A program made the position numbers and the translations under genes. A stretch of 24,601 nt of DNA from the NCBI GenBank assembly GCA_004295885.1, contig SEDG01000027.1, positions 1-24,601 of the forward strand, given 5' to 3'. The DNA is from Pedobacter sp. (GTDB taxonomy: Bacteria; Bacteroidota; Bacteroidia; Sphingobacteriales; Sphingobacteriaceae). Numbering within the stretch: position 1 is the stretch's first letter; every line of letters starts with the position of its first letter. Positions 1 through 8,071 of this stretch are shown here, piece after piece. A model generated the notes under the pieces. The model did no database searches, was not told the origin of the DNA, and saw nothing but the letters and a program-made list of their open reading frames with translations.

Positions 1-1
1 A

Positions 2-1627
2 GAGCGTGCAACTTTAGAATTTATGGTTGCTGGTTCGGCTAACGACATAGGTATGGTTGAAGGTGAGTGTGATGAAATTCAAGAAGATGAAATGGTTGAG
101 GCTTTAAAATTTGCACATGCTGCAATTAAAGTTCAATGTGCTATACAAGTTGAATTAACAGAAGCTACTGGCAAAACTGTAAAACGTGAATACAACCACG
201 AAGACCATGATGCTGATTTAAAAGCTAAGGTTTATGCTGATACTTACGATAAAGTTTATGCTGTAGCAAAATCTGGTTCTAACAAAGATGAGCGTAAAGT
301 TGGCTTTACTGCAATTATTAATGAGTTTTTTGAGGCAATGCCAGAAGATACTGCAGATTTAACTAAAGCAATGGCTAAACATTATTACCATGATGTGCAA
401 TACGATGCCATTAGAAATCTATTGTTAGATGAAGGTATTCGTTTAGATGGTCGTAAAACAACTGAAATTCGCCCAATTTGGAGTGAAGTAGGTTATTTAC
501 CAGCAGCTCACGGTTCGGCAGTGTTTACACGTGGCGAAACTCAATCTTTAACATCGGTTACTTTAGGTAGTAAAGACGATGAGCAAATGATTGATGGTGC
601 TTTCTTTAATGGTTACAACAAATTCTTATTACACTATAATTTCCCTGGTTTCTCAACTGGAGAGGTTAGACCTAATAGAGGTGCTGGACGTAGAGAAATT
701 GGTCACGGTGCTTTAGCTCAACGTTCGTTGAAAAAAGTATTACCAGAAGGAGCAGAGAATCCATACACAATCCGTATCGTTTCTGATATTTTAGAATCTA
801 ATGGTTCATCATCAATGGCAACTGTTTGTGCTGGTACTTTAGCATTAATGGATGCTGGTATTAAAATCAAATCTCCAGTTTCTGGTATTGCAATGGGTTT
901 AATTACTGATGAGAAAACTGGTAAATATGCTATCCTTTCAGATATTTTAGGTGATGAAGATCACTTAGGAGACATGGACTTTAAAGTAACAGGTACTAAA
1001 AATGGTATTGTTGCTTGTCAAATGGACTTGAAAATTAACGGTTTATCTTATGATGTATTAACTAAAGCATTATTACAAGCTAAAGAAGGTCGTTTACATA
1101 TTTTAGGTGAAATGGCTAAAACCATTGCTGCACCTAATGAAGATTTAAAACCACACGCTCCACGTATCGTTTCTTTAAGTATTGATAAAGAATTTATTGG
1201 TGCGGTAATAGGCCCAGGCGGTAAAATCATTCAAGAAATGCAACGTGAAACTGGTGCATCTATCTCTATTGAAGAGGTTGGTAACAAAGGTATAGTTGAA
1301 ATTTTTGCTGATAACAAAGCTGCAATTGATGCTGCTGTTGCACGTATCAATGCAATTGCTGCTAAACCAGAAATTGGTGCTACTTACCAAGGTAAAGTAA
1401 AATCTATCATGCCATTCGGTGCATTCGTAGAAATTATGCCAGGTAAAGATGGTTTATTACACATCTCTGAAATTTCATGGGAGCGTTTAGAAACTATGGA
1501 TGGCGTTTTAAAAGAAGGCGATAAAATAGAAGTTAAATTGCTAGATGTAGATAAACAAGGTAAAATGAAACTTTCTCGTAAAGTTTTGTTGCCAAGACCT
1601 GAAAAACCTGCAGCTCCACAAGCATAA
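2..1627 (+). CDS. pnp: Polynucleotide phosphorylase (PNPase), 5' end outside the window
   Basis: 3'-to-5' phosphorolytic exoribonuclease of mRNA turnover, cytoplasmic. The frame is open from base 2, so the gene begins before the window and the first in-frame ATG (23) is internal. 541 residues are visible out of the roughly 710 usual for the family. Visible order: the end of RNase PH core 1, the helical linker, RNase PH core 2 (GRREIGHG; the acidic DEDHLGDMDF segment that binds the metal in E. coli PNPase), a KH domain with IGPGGKII near visible residue 402, and an S1 domain from about residue 458 with GKVKSIMPFGAFVE. The tail is short and Ala/Pro-rich. A rho-independent terminator follows about 45 bp after the stop. 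The identification is secure. The N-terminal core cannot be assessed. Confidence 0.97.
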   Translation, partial: ERATLEFMVAGSANDIGMVEGECDEIQEDEMVEALKFAHAAIKVQCAIQVELTEATGKTVKREYNHEDHDADLKAKVYADTYDKVYAVAKSGSNKDERKVGFTAIINEFFEAMPEDTADLTKAMAKHYYHDVQYDAIRNLLLDEGIRLDGRKTTEIRPIWSEVGYLPAAHGSAVFTRGETQSLTSVTLGSKDDEQMIDGAFFNGYNKFLLHYNFPGFSTGEVRPNRGAGRREIGHGALAQRSLKKVLPEGAENPYTIRIVSDILESNGSSSMATVCAGTLALMDAGIKIKSPVSGIAMGLITDEKTGKYAILSDILGDEDHLGDMDFKVTGTKNGIVACQMDLKINGLSYDVLTKALLQAKEGRLHILGEMAKTIAAPNEDLKPHAPRIVSLSIDKEFIGAVIGPGGKIIQEMQRETGASISIEEVGNKGIVEIFADNKAAIDAAVARINAIAAKPEIGATYQGKVKSIMPFGAFVEIMPGKDGLLHISEISWERLETMDGVLKEGDKIEVKLLDVDKQGKMKLSRKVLLPRPEKPAAPQA

Positions 1628-1630
1628 TTA

Positions 1631-1663
1631 AAAGTCCGAAAGTCCGTATGTCGGAAAGTCGGG
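1631..1663. repeat. Short GTCCGAA/GTCGG repeat cluster
   Basis: Several copies of an AGTCCGAA-like unit and its partial complement (AGTCCG, GTCGGAA, AGTCGG) lie back to back just after the pnp stop and before its terminator. The same GTCCGAA core forms the stem of the terminator at 10063 and recurs near 10132. This suggests a dispersed intergenic motif. Its function is unknown. Confidence 0.5.
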
Positions 1664-1672
1664 AGATATATG

Positions 1673-1710
1673 AACCCTTTCAGTGTTTACTGGAAGGGTT
1701 TTTTGTTTTT
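1673..1710 (+). terminator. Rho-independent terminator of pnp
   Basis: A 12-bp stem (1673-1684 pairing with 1689-1700, one G-T wobble) with a GTTT loop is followed by TTTTGTTTTT. It lies about 45 bp after the pnp stop on the same strand. Confidence 0.85.
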
Positions 1711-1800
1711 AAGATTTGTTATTCAGAGCATAGCGACGAATCTCGTTTTACTGTTATCATTTTTTGAAAAGCAATTTTAGCGTTTTATAGCAATGTTAGC

Positions 1801-1876
1801 CTGGCTTTTCGCTATATCTTTTTAAACTGTTCGCTGCGCTAAAAAACAATTTAAAAAGGATGCCGCTGCAATCCAG
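1801..1876. repeat. Intergenic hairpin repeat (CTGGCTTTTCGCTATATC type)
   Basis: The element has CTGG/CCAG ends and an inner CTTTTTAAA/TTTAAAAAG inverted pair. Its two halves read as CTATATCTTTTT and AAAAAGGATGCCGCTGCAATCC. From memory this is a frequent intergenic repeat in Sphingobacteriaceae. Only one copy is in this window, so the repeat status rests on that recollection and on the symmetry. Confidence 0.5.
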
Positions 1877-1912
1877 TTTATGAAGATAAGGCAATGCCAA
1901 AATTTTAAGCCT

Positions 1913-1978
1913 GTCATTACAAAGTTCCCTTCTTCTTTTGTAACTTGCATTTCTAAGAAGTCAGTGCCTCGCAATGAC
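1913..1978. repeat. REP-like element with GTCATT/AATGAC ends
   Basis: The inverted ends GTCATTA and CAATGAC enclose about 50 bp, and GCCTCGCAATGACG is at the right end. The layout resembles the elements at 6871-6950 and 7957-8029. It lies in the leader of rpe and is read by chance as an open N-terminal extension of that gene. The whole gap 1628-1999 holds this element, the two repeats and the terminator listed separately, and no credible gene. Confidence 0.5.
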
Positions 1979-1999
1979 GAAATTACAAACCGAATAAAA

Positions 2000-2671
2000 A
2001 TGAAACACATCATAGCTCCATCTATACTTTCTGCTGATTTTGCTAATCTGCAACGCGATATCGAAATGATAAATAATAGCGAAGCTGATTGGTTCCATGT
2101 TGATGTAATGGATGGTGTATTTGTACCTAATATCTCCTTCGGTTTCCCTGTTCTAAAAGCAGTTAAAAAGTACGCTAAAAAGCCTTTAGATGTACATTTA
2201 ATGATTGTAAATCCTGAAAAATACATCCAAGAATTTGCAAATGAAGGTGCGGCTATCATTACTGTTCATTACGAGGCTTGTTCGCATTTACACAGAGTAA
2301 TACAAATGATTAAAGCTGTTGGCTGTAAGGCTAGTGTAGCGCTTAATCCACATACGCCTGTTGGTTTGCTAAAAGATGTTTTAACAGATTTAGACATGGT
2401 TTTAATTATGTCTGTAAATCCAGGGTTCGGTGGACAGCAATTTATTCCTCAATCCCTGAATAAAATAGCAGAACTCAGAAAAATGGCCAATGAAATCAAT
2501 CCCGATTTAATTATCGAGGTGGATGGAGGTGTAAGCATTTCAAATACCGCTAGTTTAATAAAAGCTGGTGCAAATGCTTTTGTTGCAGGTAATGCCATTT
2601 TTGCGGCAAGCAATCAAACCCAAATGATTGCAGACATGAAAAATATCGATGTAAGCTTACAAGAAATTTAA
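2000..2671 (+). CDS. rpe: Ribulose-phosphate 3-epimerase
   Basis: Interconverts ribulose 5-phosphate and xylulose 5-phosphate in the pentose phosphate pathway, cytoplasmic TIM barrel. With the ATG at 2000 the protein has 223 residues, the normal family length, and starts MKHIIAPSILSADFANL, as these enzymes do. The metal and catalytic residues are present: H33 and D35 in HVDVMDG, H66 in DVHLMI, D175 in VDGGV. The phosphate-loop motif NPGFGGQ is also present. The frame is open back to an ATG at 1880, but those 40 codons come from intergenic repeat sequence and are not part of the protein. The receptor gene begins 10 bp downstream, so the two are probably co-transcribed. The rest of the oxidative pentose phosphate genes lie at 14.8-20 kb. 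Confidence 0.96.
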   Translation: MKHIIAPSILSADFANLQRDIEMINNSEADWFHVDVMDGVFVPNISFGFPVLKAVKKYAKKPLDVHLMIVNPEKYIQEFANEGAAIITVHYEACSHLHRVIQMIKAVGCKASVALNPHTPVGLLKDVLTDLDMVLIMSVNPGFGGQQFIPQSLNKIAELRKMANEINPDLIIEVDGGVSISNTASLIKAGANAFVAGNAIFAASNQTQMIADMKNIDVSLQEI

Positions 2672-2681
2672 TTAATCTTAA

Positions 2682-5108
2682 ATGCTAAGGGCTTATCTGT
2701 TAATCTTGACTTTACTTTTGAGCTTTACTTTTGTAAATGCTCAACCTTTGGTTAGGGTAACGGGTAAAATTCAAGATGTAAAATTTAATCCGCTGCAACA
2801 AGTTACGGTTGCTGTTTTAGGTCAGCAAGAAAGTACGCTAACTGCAGAGGATGGCAGTTATACCATCTATTCTAAAACCACCTCATTTACACTAAAGTAT
2901 AGCTTGTTGGGTTATAAACCTATCAACATAAAAATCAACGAAAAGGTTGCTGGGCGTATTGTTAGAGATGCCATTTTGGTGCCCAATATAAATGAATTAG
3001 AGCAAGTTACCGTAACAAATAGGCAAAATCAATTAAGTAATACAAGTACCATTAATATAGCCGATTTGTCTTCTTTGCCCTCCGTCTCCGGTAATTTTGA
3101 AGCTATATTGAAAACGCTTCCAGGCGTATCCACTAATAACGAATTAAGTTCACAATATAGCGTTAGAGGCGGTAATTTCGATGAAAATTTAATCTATGTT
3201 AATGATATAGAGATTAGTAGACCCATTTTAATAAGAAATGGTCAGCAAGAAGGTTTAAGTTTTATAAATGGGGATTTAGTAACTCGGGCAAAGTTTTCTG
3301 CAGGTGGTTTTGAAGCTCGATACGGTGATAAATTGTCATCAGTTTTAGATGTTAAATATGACAAACCTGATAGTAGCCAATTGGTGTTAACTACAGGTTT
3401 GTTAGGTACTTCACTAAGTTCTAAATATGTGGCAAATAAGAGCTTTCTTTTGTTGGGCTTAAGGTATAAAAACAATAGCAGTGTTTTAAATAAGCAAGAC
3501 AACAAGGGTAGTTATAATCCGAATTTCGGCGATGCTCAATTGCTTTACCAGTACAATTTTTCTGATAAATTTACCTTAAGCGGATTGGCAAATTTTAACC
3601 TTGGCCAATTTAAGTTAGTGCCAGAAGATAGAGAAACGCAGTTTGGAACATTAGATACCCAACTTAGGTTAAATATTGCTTACAATGGACAAGAGATTGA
3701 TAGTTACAGAACGGCGGGTGGAGCGATAACCGCTATTTTCAGCCCAAAACCCAACGTGGTTGTAAAATGGATAAATAGTTATTTCAACACAAAAGAGAGG
3801 GAAAGATTTGACATCGAGGGAAGGTATATTTTTGATGAATTAGAAACAGGTTTTGCATCAGGCGGTTTTTCTACTGTTCGAATAAATAGAGGAATTGGAA
3901 CATACTTAAATTATGCTAGAAATAGCTTAAGTTCTCAAACGTTTAGTTCAGAAATTAAGGCAGACCAAAGTTTCGAAAATCATACTTTTTCTTGGGGTGT
4001 GAGGTTTGAACAAAATAAATTTAAAGACGCACTAAATGAATACCATTTAACAGATTCTGCTGGTTATATTTTACCATATGATTCGAAGAAATTTTTCTTA
4101 GAACAATCAATAAAAATATCCAACAATGTTGATATAGATAATTACACCGCATACGTTCAAGACAGTTATAACATAGCTAAAAATACAGATTTGCAATTAG
4201 GAGTGAGGGCAAGCTACAATTCGTTATCAGAGCAAATTTTAATAAGCCCGAGGTTACTATTGGCTTATCGGCCAACCAGTAACAATAAGATTTTACGTTT
4301 TTCTGCCGGGGTTTACCAACAGCCGCCAACCTATAGAAGTATCAGGGCCTATGATGGAATCTTAAATTTAAACCAGCAAGCGCAACGTTCTTACAATACA
4401 TCCGCTGGTTTCGACTATGCTTTTGACGGATTAGGAACGCGATTAAAATTTAGTTCGGAAATTTATTTCAAATACATAGATAGACTAATTCCTTATGTTG
4501 TAGATAACGTTAGAATCAAATATTTATCATCTGAAACGGCAAAAGGAAGAACATTGGGTGCTGATTTTAGCATAGGGGGTGAGTTTGTAAAAGATTTGGT
4601 TTCTTATTTCAGGTTATCGTTTATGAAAGCAGAACAAGATATTTTAGGCGATTCTTATTACAGCGGTCAAAATCTAATTTTTCCAGGTTATTTAAAAAGA
4701 CCTACAGACCAAAGGGTTAATTTTTCTGTCTTTTTTCAAGATAGATTGCTGAAAAGCCCGACTTATAAAGTGCATCTAAATATGCTTTATGGTTCTCGTT
4801 TGCCGTTAGGTTCTCCTCAAAGCGACCATTACACCGATAATTTTCAAATACCAGCTTACAAGAGAGTTGACATTGGTTTTTCTAAAGATTTTTTAGATGA
4901 TTATGCATTAAGAAAACCGAAATTATTAGATAAATATTTTAGTTCGTTCATCGCTTATTTTGAAGTCTTTAATTTGCTCAACATCAATAACACAGTATCT
5001 TATTTGTGGTTAAAAGATGTAGACAATGTTCAATATGCTGTACCTAATTATTTAACAGGTCGACAGTTCAATTTTAAATTAATTTTAAAGTTCAAAAACC
5101 ATCAATAA
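2682..5108 (+). CDS. TonB-dependent outer-membrane receptor with carboxypeptidase-regulatory-like domain
   Basis: 808 residues. A Sec signal peptide (about 1-20, ending FVNA before QP) is followed by a carboxypeptidase-regulatory-like beta-sandwich (about 25-110), a plug domain (about 125-235, with LKTLPGVSTNNE, YSVRGGNFDENLIYVND and GGFEARYGDKLSSVLDV), and a long beta-barrel ending in FNFKLILKF with a short charged tail. Family knowledge: such proteins import large ligands (siderophores, cobalamin, glycans, peptides) across the outer membrane using TonB energy. The substrate cannot be read from the sequence. No SusD partner, FecR or ECF sigma gene is next to it, which argues against a classical polysaccharide-utilisation pair. 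It starts 10 bp after rpe. The length and domain order look intact. Confidence 0.92.
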   Translation: MLRAYLLILTLLLSFTFVNAQPLVRVTGKIQDVKFNPLQQVTVAVLGQQESTLTAEDGSYTIYSKTTSFTLKYSLLGYKPINIKINEKVAGRIVRDAILVPNINELEQVTVTNRQNQLSNTSTINIADLSSLPSVSGNFEAILKTLPGVSTNNELSSQYSVRGGNFDENLIYVNDIEISRPILIRNGQQEGLSFINGDLVTRAKFSAGGFEARYGDKLSSVLDVKYDKPDSSQLVLTTGLLGTSLSSKYVANKSFLLLGLRYKNNSSVLNKQDNKGSYNPNFGDAQLLYQYNFSDKFTLSGLANFNLGQFKLVPEDRETQFGTLDTQLRLNIAYNGQEIDSYRTAGGAITAIFSPKPNVVVKWINSYFNTKERERFDIEGRYIFDELETGFASGGFSTVRINRGIGTYLNYARNSLSSQTFSSEIKADQSFENHTFSWGVRFEQNKFKDALNEYHLTDSAGYILPYDSKKFFLEQSIKISNNVDIDNYTAYVQDSYNIAKNTDLQLGVRASYNSLSEQILISPRLLLAYRPTSNNKILRFSAGVYQQPPTYRSIRAYDGILNLNQQAQRSYNTSAGFDYAFDGLGTRLKFSSEIYFKYIDRLIPYVVDNVRIKYLSSETAKGRTLGADFSIGGEFVKDLVSYFRLSFMKAEQDILGDSYYSGQNLIFPGYLKRPTDQRVNFSVFFQDRLLKSPTYKVHLNMLYGSRLPLGSPQSDHYTDNFQIPAYKRVDIGFSKDFLDDYALRKPKLLDKYFSSFIAYFEVFNLLNINNTVSYLWLKDVDNVQYAVPNYLTGRQFNFKLILKFKNHQ

Positions 5109-5209
5109 GTCCTACTAATTTACTAGATTTACCATCATAAACCGAGCTTGCGAGCTCTTTAATGCCTTAAAAGACAAATTGAACAACTATTAATAAAACT
5201 TAATATATA

Positions 5210-6286
5210 ATGAGACATAATTTTGGTGCAGGCCCTTGTATCTTACCACAAGAGGTATTTAAACAAGCTTCTAGAGCTGTTTTAGATTTTAAAGACGGTT
5301 TATCAATTTTAGAAATTTCGCATCGCAGTCCTGAATTTGAGGAAGTGATGGCAGAAGCTAATAAATTGGTAAAAGAACTTTTAAATGTGCCATCTGGATA
5401 CTCCGTTTTATTTTTACAAGGTGGCGCAAGTTTGCAATTTGCAATGGTACCAATGAACTTACTACCAGAAGGAAAAACAGCCGCTTATTTAGAAACTGGA
5501 GTTTGGGCGAATAAAGCAATTAAAGAAGTCAAAAATTTTGGAAAGGCAAACATAGTGGCAACTTCTAAAGAGGCTAACTTTACCTTCATCCCTAAAGATT
5601 ACGAAATTCCTGCAGATAGTGTTTATTTTCACTACACCTCAAATAACACCATTTACGGAACAGAATTGTTCAATCTACCAGAGACTAACGTTCCTATAGT
5701 TTGCGATATGTCATCGGATATCATGAGCCGTGTAATTGATGTTTCTAAATACGATATAATCTATGCTGGAGCTCAAAAAAACATCGGCCCTGCCGGATTA
5801 ACAATTGTAATTGTTAAAGACGAAATTTTAGGCAAAAGTGGAAGAGCAATTCCATCTATGCTTGACTATGCATCTTACAAGGACAATGATTCAATGTACA
5901 ACACACCGCCTGTATTTTCAATTTATGTAGCTATGCTAAACCTAAATTGGTTAAAATCTAAAGGTGGTATTGCCGAAATTGAAAAAGAGAATAAAGCAAA
6001 AGCTGATGCTTTGTACAAAGAGATTGATAGAAATCCATTATTTAAGGGAACTTGTGCTGTTGAAGACCGTTCTAGAATGAATATATGTTTTGTAATGGAA
6101 AATCCTGAGCTAGAAAAATCATTCTCAAAATTTGCCGATGATAATGGTTTCGAAGGATTGAAAGGACACAGAAGCGTTGGTGGATTTAGAGCATCAATGT
6201 ATAACGCACTACCAATCACTAGCGTTCATGCTTTGATTGATTTAATGCAAACTTTCGAAGAAAATTATAACAAAACTAATAAGTAG
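5210..6286 (+). CDS. serC: Phosphoserine aminotransferase
   Basis: PLP enzyme converting 3-phosphohydroxypyruvate and glutamate to phosphoserine, the second step of serine synthesis, and also acting in pyridoxal phosphate synthesis. 358 residues, normal length. The N-terminus MRHNFGAGPCILP and the substrate motif EISHRSPEF are typical. The PLP lysine is K190 in AGAQKNIGPAG, with D166 in the upstream CDMSSD motif. The C-terminal GHRSVGGFRASMYNA motif is complete. The next gene on the same strand is the serA remnant, matching the usual serC-serA pairing in Bacteroidota. The preceding 100-bp gap holds only a short GAGCT/AGCTC palindrome (around 5144-5157). Confidence 0.97.
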   Translation: MRHNFGAGPCILPQEVFKQASRAVLDFKDGLSILEISHRSPEFEEVMAEANKLVKELLNVPSGYSVLFLQGGASLQFAMVPMNLLPEGKTAAYLETGVWANKAIKEVKNFGKANIVATSKEANFTFIPKDYEIPADSVYFHYTSNNTIYGTELFNLPETNVPIVCDMSSDIMSRVIDVSKYDIIYAGAQKNIGPAGLTIVIVKDEILGKSGRAIPSMLDYASYKDNDSMYNTPPVFSIYVAMLNLNWLKSKGGIAEIEKENKAKADALYKEIDRNPLFKGTCAVEDRSRMNICFVMENPELEKSFSKFADDNGFEGLKGHRSVGGFRASMYNALPITSVHALIDLMQTFEENYNKTNK

Positions 6287-6351
6287 TTTAATTAAGTTTT
6301 GGATGGTATTACTCAAAACGATGCCATGTCAAATGAAACACAAAATAAGAT

Positions 6352-6863
6352 ATGATTAAGATACTTGCCAACGATGGCATAGACCCAATAGGAAAACAAT
6401 TATTAGAAGATGCAGGTTTTCAGGTTGATACACAAACAATTCCTCAAGACCAATTAGCCGAAGCATTATTAAATTATGATGCCATTACTGTTCGTAGTGC
6501 TACTAAAGTAAGAGCAGCATTAATTGATGCCTGTCCAAATATCAAATTAATTGGTAGAGGCGGCGTTGGAATGGATAACATCGATGTAGATTATGCTCGC
6601 AGCAAGGGTGTAAACGTAGTAAACACACCAGCGGCTTCATCCTTATCGGTAGCTGAATTGGTTTTCTCTCATTTATTTACAGGTGTACGTTTCTTGCAAG
6701 ATGCAAACCGTAAGATGCCAGTAGAAGGGGCAACCAAATTTAACGATTTGAAAAACACCCAAAAATCTCTTTAACACCACATATTGGTGCTTCAACTAAC
6801 GAAGCTCAAGAAAGAATTGGAACTGAATTGGCTAATTTAATTATTGACCATTTTAAGAAATAA
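6352..6863 (+). pseudogene. serA: D-3-phosphoglycerate dehydrogenase, broken by an internal deletion
   Basis: The first step of serine synthesis (3-phosphoglycerate to phosphohydroxypyruvate, NAD-dependent) would be encoded here. Codons 1 to about 135 give a convincing N-terminal half (DGIDPIGKQLLE, ITVRSATKV, GRGGVGMDNID, TPAASSLSVAEL). The reading frame then ends at TAA 6772. From 6756 a different frame reads HPKISLTPHIGASTNEAQ and continues with a normal SerA C-terminus to TAA 6861-6863. About 145 residues are missing between them by comparison with the usual ~315. These include the Rossmann GxGxxG and the catalytic Arg and Glu; only the catalytic His (in LTPHIGAS) remains. The change in frame means no full product. 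Both ends are otherwise well conserved, so the loss is recent or is an assembly error. A REP-like element begins 8 bp after the stop. Confidence 0.9.
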
Positions 6864-6870
6864 TCAAAGC

Positions 6871-6950
6871 CGTCATTTCGACGATAGGAGAAATCTAATA
6901 ATTGAATGAATTAAAAAGATATCTCGTCGCTTTGCTCAGTCGATATGACG
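6871..6950. repeat. REP-like palindromic element, CGTCATTTCGAC type
   Basis: The terminal 12-mers CGTCATTTCGAC (6871-6882) and GTCGATATGACG (6939-6950) are inverted copies with one mismatch, so the 80-bp element can fold into a long hairpin. Inside are GAGAAATCT and AGATATCTCGTCGC segments. From memory this is a typical dispersed repeat of Pedobacter and relatives. It lies directly behind the serA remnant. Confidence 0.7.
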
Positions 6951-6958
6951 TTATCCAT

Positions 6959-6990
6959 AAAAGGGTTTCTAAGTTAGAAACCCTTTTCTA
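6959..6990. terminator. Strong hairpin terminator, probably bidirectional
   Basis: A perfect 13-bp stem (6959-6971 pairing with 6975-6987) has a 3-base AGT loop. The top strand leaves TTTT inside the stem followed by CTATTTC, and the bottom strand ends in AAAA/TTTT in the same way. It lies between the serA remnant on the top strand and the end of the small gene at 6988 on the bottom strand, overlapping that stop codon, and suits both. Confidence 0.75.
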
Positions 6991-7134
6991 TTTCATCGAG
7001 TTTGTCAAAGCCCAATACCTAAAACCCAAAATTGCTTTTTGGAGACTGGTTAATTTCATGGGGTCTTTCTTATAATAACTAGGCAATAGCACTTTATTCA
7101 GTTTTACCAAAAGCTTAAATGCTTGTTTTTTCAT
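6988..7134 (-). CDS. Small conserved basic protein, 48 aa (family sometimes mislabelled SsrA-binding)
   Basis: ATG at 7134, TAG at 6988-6990. The protein reads MKKQAFKLLVKLNKVLLPSY, then KKDPMKLTSLQKAILGF, then RYWALTN near the end. It is rich in Lys and Leu with a probable amphipathic helix and no signal peptide. From memory, many Bacteroidota encode an approximately 50-residue protein with the same plan (KLNK-LPSY, basic segment, SK-Q-AI-G-RY). It is often annotated as SsrA-binding protein, although it does not look like SmpB. The ATG lies 20 bp inside the end of the upstream gene, which suggests translational coupling. It is too short for normal length cut-offs. The function is unknown. 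Confidence 0.72.
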   Translation of the reverse strand: MKKQAFKLLVKLNKVLLPSYYKKDPMKLTSLQKAILGFRYWALTNSMK

Positions 7135-7645
7135 ATCGCTTTAGCAATTTAATCTTTTGATATAAAACATAAGTTAATGCAATACAGCCAATTAAAAAGA
7201 TAAACATAAAAATATGTGCAATTCTACTTGCGCTTTCTGCTTTAGCTAAATTATCATTTAACGTCCGACTTTGGTCTTGTAAACCTTTAATGGTTTTTCT
7301 GTAGTTTAAAATACTTTCCGACGTTGTATTTACTGTAGTAATAACTTGCTCAACCTGTAAATCTTTATAATCTAACAGAACTTTTAGTTCTTTAAAAATA
7401 TCATTGTCATTTAATGCTATTTGTCTCAATATCTCATTAGAGTTTTTAATATCTCTTTTGGTTTGGAAACCGAAAATACCTGTTCTGGCGTTTAGGCTAG
7501 CATCATATTGCCCGAACTTTGCGCTTCTTTGAGCCAATAAGGCATTTACTTTAGCACGCTGAATTTCGTATGCGGAAGTATCTTGAGCACTCATCTTTAG
7601 AGCTGATAGTGCGATTAACACTAATAAGAATAGTTTTTTAATCAT
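7115..7645 (-). CDS. Secreted or anchored coiled-coil protein of unknown function
   Basis: 176 residues, no family recognised. Visible parts are a signal peptide (about 1-20, ending KMSA before QD), a soluble stretch rich in Lys, Gln and Asn with helix-forming character and probable coiled coil (about 65-140), one strong transmembrane helix near residues 142-164 (IAHIFMFIFLIGCIALTYVL), and a short basic tail (KIKLLKRYEK). The predicted layout places the coiled coil in the periplasm and the C-terminus in the cytoplasm. It starts 9 bp after the stop of the ABM gene, and its 3' end overlaps the 48-residue gene, so the three probably form one transcript. Confidence 0.8.
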   Translation of the reverse strand: MIKKLFLLVLIALSALKMSAQDTSAYEIQRAKVNALLAQRSAKFGQYDASLNARTGIFGFQTKRDIKNSNEILRQIALNDNDIFKELKVLLDYKDLQVEQVITTVNTTSESILNYRKTIKGLQDQSRTLNDNLAKAESASRIAHIFMFIFLIGCIALTYVLYQKIKLLKRYEKTSI

Positions 7646-7654
7646 AATAATGTT

Positions 7655-7939
7655 TTATTGTTCAATTAAACTCCAAGCTTCCGCTTTGCTAGCAAAATTA
7701 GGCTTAACCTTTGCCCACGTTTCTTTAAACAAGCTAGAGTTTCTATAATTTTCTAAATCAGCCGCACTTTCCCATTTGCTGATAGTGAAAAATATGGTTT
7801 CGTCGGTTTCGTATTGCAATAGTTTAACAACATTGCATCCCTCGAAATTTGATATGAGTAACTTAATATTGCTGAACAAGATTTTAAATTCATCAACATA
7901 AGTAGGAGTGAAGTGCATTTTTACAATACGAACTAACAT
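7655..7939 (-). CDS. ABM-domain (antibiotic biosynthesis monooxygenase-like) protein
   Basis: 94 residues, the length of a single ABM ferredoxin-like fold. The sequence follows the family pattern: MLVRIVKMHFTP first strand, a helix with EFKILFSN, a central FEGCNVVKLLQ strand, ETDETIFFTISKWESAADLENY, and a last helix. Such proteins include cofactor-free quinol monooxygenases and haem-degrading enzymes, but many have no known substrate. The ISKWES tryptophan and the ENYRNS helix typical of the group are present. It is the first gene of the three-gene minus-strand run 7939-6988. The exact reaction cannot be inferred. Confidence 0.85.
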   Translation of the reverse strand: MLVRIVKMHFTPTYVDEFKILFSNIKLLISNFEGCNVVKLLQYETDETIFFTISKWESAADLENYRNSSLFKETWAKVKPNFASKAEAWSLIEQ

Positions 7940-7956
7940 ACAATTATTTTTTGAAA

Positions 7957-8029
7957 TTTGTCATCCAGAATGCAGTGAAGGATCTCTTTAGTTTATTGGG
8001 AGATGCCATGCTTCGCTCTGCATGACAAA
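7957..8029. repeat. REP-like element, TTTGTCATCCAGA/CTCTGCATGACAAA ends
   Basis: The near-inverted ends TTTGTCATCCAGA and CTCTGCATGACAAA (about 8029 at the right) enclose an interior with AGGATCTC and GGGAGATGCCATGCTTCGC. The plan matches the element at 6871-6950. It occupies most of the 132-bp gap between the DUF62 gene and the ABM gene. Confidence 0.6.
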
Positions 8030-8071
8030 ACACTATTGCTTTGGTCTTTAAACTTTAGTCTTTCAGCTCTC

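Noticed and set aside
1822..2259. Minus-strand frame of 145 codons opposite rpe
   Set aside because: Lies mostly antisense to the clear rpe gene and runs into intergenic repeat sequence; no recognisable protein pattern.
2672..5108. Polysaccharide-utilisation (SusC/SusD) locus around the TonB-dependent receptor
   Set aside because: No SusD-like lipoprotein, sigma/anti-sigma pair or glycoside hydrolase lies next to it; neighbours are rpe and serC.
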